Source of the DNA: ZC4RG35 sp036375695
GTDB taxonomy: Bacteria; Actinomycetota; Acidimicrobiia; Spongiisociales; ZC4RG35
Direction of reading: 5' to 3'
DNA length: 29,290 nucleotides
NCBI GenBank assembly: GCA_036375695.1
Contig: DASVBU010000006.1
Span: forward strand, 1 to 29,290
Shown here: in pieces, positions 24,322-29,290 of the stretch
Layout: each line of letters starts with the position of its first letter
Position numbering within the stretch: position 1 is the first letter of the stretch
Notes under the pieces: generated by a model
Seen by the model: only the letters and a program-made list of their open reading frames with translations
Told to the model about the DNA's origin: nothing
Database searches by the model: none
Position numbers and translations under genes: made by a program

Positions 24322-24322
24322 C
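24289..24322 (+). repeat. tRNA 3'-end repeat, copy 1 (inside the tRNA gene)
   Basis: A 34-base unit beginning CGTAGGTTGCAGG and ending CCTGCCGGGCCCAC. It covers the 3' side of the anticodon stem, variable loop, T arm and acceptor 3' strand of the tRNA, and is identical to copy 2. It is the kind of segment used as an attachment site by tRNA-targeting integrases. Confidence 0.9.
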
Positions 24323-24324
24323 TA

Positions 24325-24358
24325 CGTAGGTTGCAGGTTCAAATCCTGCCGGGCCCAC
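24325..24358 (+). repeat. tRNA 3'-end repeat, copy 2
   Basis: Identical over 34 bases to the 3' part of the tRNA, starting only two bases after copy 1. Its end runs on as ACCA, so this copy carries the CCA tail that the complete tRNA gene lacks. It may be the displaced original 3' end of the tRNA gene, or a product of tandem duplication. Confidence 0.9.
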
Positions 24359-24365
24359 CACTCGT

Positions 24366-24381
24366 CCGCTGCCAGCAGCGG
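24366..24381. repeat. Small stem-loop between tRNA-end copies 2 and 3
   Basis: CCGCTG pairs with CAGCGG across the loop CCAG. It lies in the 40-base spacer between two tRNA-end copies and might be the old tRNA terminator or part of an integrase arm region. No T-run follows. Confidence 0.4.
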
Positions 24382-24398
24382 CCTCATCCGTCACGATT

Positions 24399-24428
24399 GG
24401 TTGCAGGTTCAAATCCTGCCGGGCCCAC
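24399..24428 (+). repeat. tRNA 3'-end repeat, copy 3
   Basis: A 30-base copy from GGTTGCAGG to GGGCCCAC, identical to the corresponding part of copies 1 and 2. The stop codon and last few codons of the minus-strand SARP-like regulator lie inside it (24409-24428). Confidence 0.9.
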
Positions 24429-27285
24429 GAATCACCCTCTCGACGACCTGGCCCAGGTCTTGGTCCCGGGCCCATCGATGGGCATCGTCGATCAACCCAG
24501 GGTCGATCTCCTTGGTGCTGTCCTCCCAGATGCGCGGGTCGAGGATCCATGCCGTGAAGTCGGGGCCGCGATGGGTCCACGAGCAAACCAGGGCGAGCAG
24601 CCCCAGTCCTTCCTCCAACTCGCCTCGGTCGATGAGGAGTTGTGCGTGCAGCCGCAGCGATCGAAGGCCGAAGGGGGGAACGCGGGTGGCGCTGGCGAGC
24701 CTCAGCGCTTCGTGGACCATCCTCTGCGCCGTGTCGGAGTCCCCGCGGAGACGGGCGATCTCGCCCGTCACCTCTGCGGCGTAGAGCTTGAGGTCGAGAG
24801 AGTCGATCTCCGTGCTGGCGATGAGCGTCTCCGCTTGTTGGCACAGTTCGTGGGCCGAGTCGAGATCCGAGATCTCGGAATGGAAGAAGGCCATGTCGAG
24901 GCGGGCGAAGATGGTCATCGCGAGCAAGTCCTGTGAGCCGGCGAGGTCGAGCAGACGTTCGTTGAGATGTATGGCCTCGGGGATCTCACCCAGCCCCCAC
25001 AAGACACTGCCCAGATTCGAGAGGATCTGGCATCGAATCACCAAGCGGTTCGGACCGACGGCCCGGCTCAACGCGTCGGTCAGGTATTGGCGGCACTTCT
25101 CGAGGGGCGGCGCGGAGCAACCCAGACTGCGCAACACTTCGATGAGCAGCAACTCGTCGTCGAGCGTCCGGGCGATGGGCAGGGCTTCGAGGAGGGTCTG
25201 CTGTTGGGCGACATGACCTTCGGTCCACTTCCGGGCCCAGGCCAGGCTGACCAGGGCACGAACCAGTCGCCGCCGGTCATTGGCTTGGGTTGCTGCTTCA
25301 ACCGCCGCTCGAGCCGCCTCGACGGCCTCCTGATACCGGCCCAGGCGTTGGAGAAGCGTTGCCTCCACCGTTCTCAAACCGGCGACGACGGTCCGGGTCG
25401 CTTCGGCCCCGTCGTCGAATATGGCGACGGCTCGATCAAGGATCTGCAACCCTTGAACCATTCGCCCCGTTCTCTCCAGCAACCAGCCCAGTCCGTCCAC
25501 CGACCGTTCGATGAGGTCATGGTCCCTCGATTCGACCGCGTGAAGCCACCCTTGAACGATGTCGTCGAGATGGCGCCTATGCGTAATGGCGCGTTCCGGC
25601 TGCTCGACCAAGCCGAGCACGGATCGGGCATGCCGGGAGCGCACCTCGGAGCGACGCGCGGAGTCGGTCGCCAGTCGGGACGCTGCGTACTGGCGAACCA
25701 GGGGATGGCTGGCATATAGCCCTTCCCCTCGCTGACCGATGAGTGACTTGTCTCTCAGTTCCGACAGCATGGAGGCGTCGACGTCGGCGACACTGGCCGC
25801 GAGTTCACGGGTGAACGGCGCCACGAAAACGGCCAGTGCTTCGATCGCGTGTTTCTCCCGATTGGAAAGCAGTTGCCACGAGTGAGCCATTGCGGCCTCG
25901 AGGCTTCGGTGCCGACTCGGTGCGTCCCGGCTACCGCCTTTGAGCATCGATGGGTCGGCGAGGACCTCCCCTATGATCTCCTGAGGCGACAGTGTGCGCA
26001 GCCAGGGCACTGCCAACTCGACGCCGAGTGGAGAGCCACCCACCAACTCTGCGATCGATCGGGCATCCTCATCACTGACGACGAGGTCGGGAGCGACCTG
26101 TCGGGCACGCCGCCGGAACATCTCGGCAGCTTCGTCCGGCGACAAGCCCTCGACCTCGTACACCCATTCGTCTTCGAGCCGGAGACGCTCCCGGGACGTG
26201 ACGAGGAGATCGAGCCCGGGACAGGCGTGGACGAGCTCGGCGAGCAGGGCCCATCCCACGGGCAGGTGCTCGACACCGTCCACGACGAGGAGCAGGTGTT
26301 TGTCGGACAGCATCGAGATGATCTGTTCGACCGGATCCAGTCGCTCGTCGAGTTGGGCTTCGAGACCACCGGCGATCACAGCCGGGATGACGGATGGATT
26401 CGAGATGCTCTCCAGCGAGACGAAGGTCGACCCGTCGGCGTAGATCGGGGCTGTGTTCCCGGCAACGTGAGTGGCCAATGTCGACTTGCCGATTCCACCC
26501 GGACCGAGGAGTGTCAGCAGCCGGCAGTCAGGGCTTGCGAGGAGTCCAAGGATCACCTTGGTCTCCTGCGTGCGACCAACGATGTGGGACTGATCGCCCC
26601 GATCGAGATCTGCCAGCCGGCCGAACAGGTCTTGGGCCTCTCGGGACGGTTCGATGCCGAGCTCGGATTGGAGGCCTCTGGTGAACGATCGGTAGGCGTT
26701 CACTGCTGCCTCGTGCTGGCCCGCCCTGGCGGCCAGGTCCATGTACCGAAGCAGCACCCTTTCGTCGGCGGCGTCGAACAAAGCCGGTTCGAGCAGGGCG
26801 GCCGCAGCACCAGGATCTCCCACACGTGCCGCACGCTCGGCGGCATCGAGGAGAGCGCCTCGCCACTCGCCGAAAACGCGTCGGCGCTCGGACAAGAGCC
26901 ACTCCTCGTACTCGAAGCTGGCGCCGCGCTCGAAGCCTGGGAGAAGTGTTCCCGAAGCGGGCGGATCGGAAGGATTCTCGAGGGAGGATGCCGATCGTAG
27001 ATCGTCGACGTCCGTGGGCACCAGCCAGCGGACGCGGTCCGTGTCCGCTTCGAACCCCTGAATCCACTCCAGGCGGCGGATTCGCTTCAGGAGTTGGCGC
27101 ACGTTGTGCCGGGCGGTCTGATCCGGGACATCGGCCCAGAACATGAACCCGAGACGATCCCGCGAGACCCAATCGCCAGCGTACACCAGATATGCGAGGG
27201 CCTGATCGCGCAGGGTCGGCCTCAGCCGAATCTCGGTCTGCTCGTCCACGATGACCCGGGCGGTGCCGAGCATCTCTACTCGCAT
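24409..27285 (-). CDS. SARP/AfsR-like transcriptional regulator (winged HTH-BTAD-NB-ARC-TPR)
   Basis: A 958-residue regulator. Residues 1-95 are a winged HTH (VSRDRLGFMFWADVPDQTARHNVRQLL is split by a turn), and 120-225 a bacterial transcriptional activation domain (AVNAYRSFTRGLQSELGIEPS). From about 236 there is a STAND-type ATPase with P-loop LLGPGGIGKSTLA (259-271), Walker B LLLVVDGVEHLP, sensor LLVTSRERL and GSPLGVELA. The C-terminal half has TPR-like helices. This is the AfsR/large SARP type, which activates nearby genes after ATP/ligand-dependent assembly. The frame runs open in antisense to 28365, but homology starts at MRVEMLGTARV, so ATG 27285 is chosen; a TACTGT -10-like element (27300-27295) makes the mRNA nearly leaderless. 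The last codons and stop come from a tRNA-end repeat. Confidence 0.9.
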   Translation of the reverse strand: MRVEMLGTARVIVDEQTEIRLRPTLRDQALAYLVYAGDWVSRDRLGFMFWADVPDQTARHNVRQLLKRIRRLEWIQGFEADTDRVRWLVPTDVDDLRSASSLENPSDPPASGTLLPGFERGASFEYEEWLLSERRRVFGEWRGALLDAAERAARVGDPGAAAALLEPALFDAADERVLLRYMDLAARAGQHEAAVNAYRSFTRGLQSELGIEPSREAQDLFGRLADLDRGDQSHIVGRTQETKVILGLLASPDCRLLTLLGPGGIGKSTLATHVAGNTAPIYADGSTFVSLESISNPSVIPAVIAGGLEAQLDERLDPVEQIISMLSDKHLLLVVDGVEHLPVGWALLAELVHACPGLDLLVTSRERLRLEDEWVYEVEGLSPDEAAEMFRRRARQVAPDLVVSDEDARSIAELVGGSPLGVELAVPWLRTLSPQEIIGEVLADPSMLKGGSRDAPSRHRSLEAAMAHSWQLLSNREKHAIEALAVFVAPFTRELAASVADVDASMLSELRDKSLIGQRGEGLYASHPLVRQYAASRLATDSARRSEVRSRHARSVLGLVEQPERAITHRRHLDDIVQGWLHAVESRDHDLIERSVDGLGWLLERTGRMVQGLQILDRAVAIFDDGAEATRTVVAGLRTVEATLLQRLGRYQEAVEAARAAVEAATQANDRRRLVRALVSLAWARKWTEGHVAQQQTLLEALPIARTLDDELLLIEVLRSLGCSAPPLEKCRQYLTDALSRAVGPNRLVIRCQILSNLGSVLWGLGEIPEAIHLNERLLDLAGSQDLLAMTIFARLDMAFFHSEISDLDSAHELCQQAETLIASTEIDSLDLKLYAAEVTGEIARLRGDSDTAQRMVHEALRLASATRVPPFGLRSLRLHAQLLIDRGELEEGLGLLALVCSWTHRGPDFTAWILDPRIWEDSTKEIDPGLIDDAHRWARDQDLGQVVERVIRGPGRI

Positions 27286-27294
27286 GCCAGAACG

Positions 27295-27300
27295 ACAGTA
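27295..27300 (-). promoter_or_regulatory. Candidate -10 element of the SARP-like regulator gene
   Basis: Reads TACTGT on the minus strand, nine bases before the ATG at 27285. The triple CCACG repeat starts just upstream of it, where a bound regulator would overlap the -35 region. Confidence 0.35.
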
Positions 27301-27301
27301 C

Positions 27302-27332
27302 CGACCACGCCTGGGCCACGGCCGGGCCACGG
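27302..27332. promoter_or_regulatory. Three CCACG cores at 11-bp spacing, candidate SARP operator
   Basis: CCACG occurs at 27305-27309, 27316-27320 and 27327-27331, exactly 11 bp apart; the last two lie in identical nine-base units GGGCCACGG, and the first matches six of nine bases. SARP activators are known to bind short direct repeats spaced 11 bp, ending about 8 bp before the -10. Here CAGAGT (27341-27346) follows exactly eight bases later in the direction of the methyltransferase gene. The region separates the regulator from that gene, so joint control is plausible. Binding is inferred. Confidence 0.45.
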
Positions 27333-27340
27333 TCGTCGGA

Positions 27341-27346
27341 CAGAGT
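27341..27346 (+). promoter_or_regulatory. Candidate -10 element of the methyltransferase gene
   Basis: CAGAGT is a moderate match to TANNNT, 32 bases before the ATG at 27379. Its eight-base distance from the CCACG repeats fits SARP-dependent promoters that lack a good -35. Confidence 0.3.
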
Positions 27347-27378
27347 CGCGCGTCAGACGGCCGACGAGAGGAGAAGAG

Positions 27379-28179
27379 ATGGCCACCACCTACAACCCGT
27401 CCGACGTTGCCGCTTTCGAGCACGCCACCTGGTCCCGTTGTGCCCCAGGTTACGACGAGGGCTTCGCGGTCCTCTCCCGGGAGGGAGTCGACCCGATCCT
27501 CGATCGGGCCGGGGTGAGATCCGGCAGCCGGGTTCTCGATGTCGGGACCGGTACTGGCGTCGCCGCGGCGGTAGCGGCTGAGAGGGGAGCGTTCGTGGTC
27601 GGAATCGACTTCTCGGAGGCGATGATCACCAAGGCAAGGCAGCTGCTCCCCAAGCTCGACTTCAGAGTGGCGAATGCCGAGGCGCTCCCCTTCGACGACG
27701 GTTCTTTCGACGCCGTGATCTCCAACGGTGTACTTCATCACCTTGGCCAGCCGGGTCGAGCCCTGTCGGAGGCCCATCGGGTGCTGGACAGCAGCGGATC
27801 GGTCGTCTGCAGCATTTGGGCGGAGCCGCAGAGTCTCGAAGCGTTCGGATTGTTCTTCGCCGCCGTCGAAGAGCATGCGGGTGGCGCAGAGCTGCCCCAT
27901 GGACCGCTGTTTGGAGTCACCGACGGAGAGACCTTGACGAAGCTCTTCGTCGACGCCGGCTTCGGCGACGTGGCGATAGAGGAGATCCCCACCATGTGGC
28001 GGATGGAGTCCATCGATTCCCTGCTGCGGGCGTTCGGCACCTGGGCCCAACTGGACGGATTCCCCAAGGACGTCCAGGCACGGATCGAAGACTCGGTGAG
28101 GTCCGCTGCCGACCGGTATCGGACCAAGGATGGCCTCGTCATCCCCAATCCGATGATCCTGATCAGCGCTTCGAAGTGA
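27379..28179 (+). CDS. Class I SAM-dependent methyltransferase
   Basis: A 266-residue Rossmann-type methyltransferase. Motif I is VLDVGTGTGVAAAVAAERGA (about residues 51-70), motif II is VVGIDFSEAM, the adenine-binding region is FRVANAEALPFDDGSFDAVI, and the post-motif is NGVLHHLGQPGRALSEAHRVL split by a turn. It resembles UbiE/MenG-type (Methyltransf_11) small-molecule methyltransferases; the acceptor is unknown. The start has AGAGGAGAAG immediately before ATG 27379; the open frame upstream is antisense to the divergent regulator. A cupin gene follows 10 bases later and is probably cotranscribed. Likely controlled by the neighbouring SARP-like regulator. Confidence 0.92.
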   Translation: MATTYNPSDVAAFEHATWSRCAPGYDEGFAVLSREGVDPILDRAGVRSGSRVLDVGTGTGVAAAVAAERGAFVVGIDFSEAMITKARQLLPKLDFRVANAEALPFDDGSFDAVISNGVLHHLGQPGRALSEAHRVLDSSGSVVCSIWAEPQSLEAFGLFFAAVEEHAGGAELPHGPLFGVTDGETLTKLFVDAGFGDVAIEEIPTMWRMESIDSLLRAFGTWAQLDGFPKDVQARIEDSVRSAADRYRTKDGLVIPNPMILISASK

Positions 28180-28189
28180 GGGCATCGTC

Positions 28190-28552
28190 ATGAACGACAT
28201 CAGCCGGTATTGGATCAAGTCGGCCGAGGCGGAACGCCGCAGCGAAAACGGGGTGTTGACCGAGCGTGCCATCGGCGCCGACCAGGCGCGAGAACTCGCA
28301 TTCGGTCGATGGGTGATCGACCCCGACGTCGCCCTTCCAGCCCACATCCACTCGGCGGACACCATCGCCTACTGCGTCCGGGGATTCTGCTCATTTCGTG
28401 TCGGCGACGACCTCGCCCACGAGTTCGAGATTGGTCCGGGTGAATACGCCTTCATACCGGCCGACACGATCCACACGGAAACGACGGGACCCGATGGCGT
28501 GGAGCTGGTGTTCGCCAGGGACAGAAGGGGTGGAGAGACCACGACGGTATGA
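28190..28552 (+). CDS. Cupin domain protein
   Basis: A 120-residue single-domain cupin. Motif 1 is seen in LPAHIHSADTIAYCVRGFCSF, with the two metal-binding His (HIH) but Asp or Thr near the place of the usual Glu. Motif 2 is GPGEYAFIPADTIHTE with its His. Such small cupins bind a divalent metal and act as dioxygenases, isomerases or ligand-binding proteins. The start has GAGGGC six bases before ATG. It follows the methyltransferase by 10 bases, which suggests a two-enzyme unit. The substrate is unknown. Confidence 0.88.
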   Translation: MNDISRYWIKSAEAERRSENGVLTERAIGADQARELAFGRWVIDPDVALPAHIHSADTIAYCVRGFCSFRVGDDLAHEFEIGPGEYAFIPADTIHTETTGPDGVELVFARDRRGGETTTV

Positions 28553-28553
28553 G

Positions 28554-28736
28554 ATGCCGGGCTCACCGGCCGTCGGATACGGTTCGATCCGCTGCGCTCC
28601 GATGCTCCCTTCACCCCTCGCCATCGCCGGTTCTGTCTGGGCCGCCTTTCTGCTGACCCTCGTCGGCTTCGGGATATTCACGTCGTTCTTGTCGCACGCC
28701 CCGCGTACCCTGGCCCATACGGTGGCCGCGACCTAG
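28554..28736 (+). CDS. Possible small membrane protein (doubtful)
   Basis: In the 193-base gap between the cupin and the acetyltransferase, a frame of 60 codons from ATG 28554 (or 44 from ATG 28602) contains one hydrophobic segment, IAGSVWAAFLLTLVGFGIF, followed by SHAPRTLAHTVAAT. It ends nine bases before the next start. Neither ATG has a convincing ribosome-binding site and I recognise no family, so it may be chance; the single clean transmembrane segment is the only reason to list it. Confidence 0.3.
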   Translation: MPGSPAVGYGSIRCAPMLPSPLAIAGSVWAAFLLTLVGFGIFTSFLSHAPRTLAHTVAAT

Positions 28737-28745
28737 GGAGACGAC

Positions 28746-29290
28746 ATGCGGACCGTCAAGCCCCTCGACGAGGAGACCTGGGAGGCTTTCGCAGAGCTGG
28801 CCGAGAGCAGCGACAGCTATCCGAGCGGATGCTGGTGCCTCGGGTTCCATCCCGAAGGGACGGGTAGGCCGGTCGACGCCAAGGCCAACAAGGAACGGAA
28901 ACGACTCCGTGTCGTCCAGGGCACGACCCATCACGCCCTGGTTTTCGAGGACGACCTCTGTGTCGGCTGGTGCCAATTCGGGACGCCCGAGGAGCTACCC
29001 CGGATCAAGAACCAGAAGGAATACGAGAAGACCCGCGAGGGCGAGCTCCCCGACTGGCGGATCACCTGCTTCTACGTCCGTCGTGGTCATCGACGTCGGG
29101 GTGTGTCCGAAGAGGCCCTGGCCGGCGCACTGGAGATGATCTCTGCATCGGGCGGAGGTGTCGTGGAGGGATATCCCGAGCCTGCCGGTGCCGTGCCCGC
29201 CGGGTTCCTCTTCCACGGCGCCCTGACCACATTCGAGAAGCTCGGGTTCGCCCGGGATCGGATGATCGGGAAACACCGCTGGGTGGTCAG
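28746..29290 (+). CDS. GNAT family N-acetyltransferase (3' end outside window)
   Basis: The frame from ATG 28746 stays open to the right edge (181 codons). GGGAG five bases ahead of the ATG supports the start. The protein begins MRTVKPLDEETWEAFAELAE, has a Cys-rich stretch GCWCLGFHP, the strand CVGWCQFGTPEEL, and the acetyl-CoA site in ITCFYVRRGHRRRGVSEEAL, matching the R/Q-x-x-G-x-G/A loop of GNAT enzymes. A later EKLGFARDR is the typical motif B end. The acceptor is unknown; the family includes antibiotic and small-molecule acetyltransferases. The C-terminus cannot be judged. Confidence 0.85.
   Translation, partial: MRTVKPLDEETWEAFAELAESSDSYPSGCWCLGFHPEGTGRPVDAKANKERKRLRVVQGTTHHALVFEDDLCVGWCQFGTPEELPRIKNQKEYEKTREGELPDWRITCFYVRRGHRRRGVSEEALAGALEMISASGGGVVEGYPEPAGAVPAGFLFHGALTTFEKLGFARDRMIGKHRWVV

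Noticed and set aside
24325..24358. Second tRNA gene
   Set aside because: Only the 3' third of a tRNA is present; there is no acceptor 5' strand, D arm or anticodon, so it cannot fold as a tRNA.
24289..24428. Possible CRISPR array from three near-identical repeats
   Set aside because: The repeats are copies of the tRNA 3' end, spacers are 2 and 40 bases, and no cas gene is present.
24281..24844. Minus-strand open frame ending in repeated GPAGFEPATY and RQDLNLQP words
   Set aside because: These words are the antisense translation of the three tRNA-end copies, and the rest overlaps the regulator gene in another frame. It is an artefact that helped reveal the repeats, not a gene.
27286..28365. 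Upstream extension of the SARP-like regulator frame by 360 codons
   Set aside because: It runs antisense through the methyltransferase gene, which has clear motifs and its own RBS; regulator homology begins at 27285.

Overview
The window is high-GC, gene-dense DNA with frequent GTG/TTG starts, 1-4 nt start/stop overlaps and an HNH endonuclease tail of the kind seen in DUF222/13E12-like proteins. Together these point to an actinobacterium, possibly a member of Acidimicrobiia or a related environmental lineage. That placement is inference from gene content and style; no rRNA is present.

Layout, left to right. (1) A truncated HNH endonuclease end, a SnoaL-like protein (-) and an AhpD/peroxidase-related protein (+). 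(2) A complete polyamine-type ABC importer operon on the minus strand, potD-potA-potB-potC, with a Tat-type lipoprotein as the binding protein. (3) A plus-strand trio of SnoaL-like protein, patatin-like lipase and PlsC-like acyltransferase. (4) A minus-strand ABC-2 exporter (ATPase plus two permeases), an orphan FdhF/YdeP-type molybdopterin oxidoreductase, a DAO-type FAD oxidoreductase and a quinone-oxidoreductase-like MDR protein. (5) On plus, Aat (leucyl/phenylalanyl-tRNA-protein transferase) and a two-domain universal stress protein, closed by a perfect palindrome. (6) On minus, a two-gene signalling unit: a response regulator fused to a glutaredoxin-like domain and a thioredoxin-reductase-like flavoprotein, then a histidine kinase with an N-terminal cyclic-nucleotide-binding domain. 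(7) On minus, a form II CO-dehydrogenase-like (xanthine oxidase family) operon in the order S-L-M. (8) A small membrane protein, a duplicated-HTH protein, and a CAU-anticodon tRNA whose 3' end is repeated twice more just downstream. (9) An accessory-looking segment: a SARP/AfsR-type BTAD-NB-ARC-TPR regulator ending inside the last tRNA-end repeat, a divergent SAM methyltransferase, a cupin, a doubtful small membrane ORF and a GNAT acetyltransferase running off the window.

The two most notable regions are the signalling pair and the tRNA-proximal segment. The thioredoxin-reductase-like response regulator contains no cysteine at all, so it cannot do classical dithiol chemistry and is better viewed as an FAD/NAD(P)H-binding signalling output. 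The three tRNA-end copies look like integration scars. The divergent promoter between the SARP-like regulator and the methyltransferase carries three CCACG cores at exact 11-bp spacing, the geometry known for SARP operators. No integrase, CRISPR array, insertion sequence or rRNA was found, and no stretch over about 300 bases lacks a gene.
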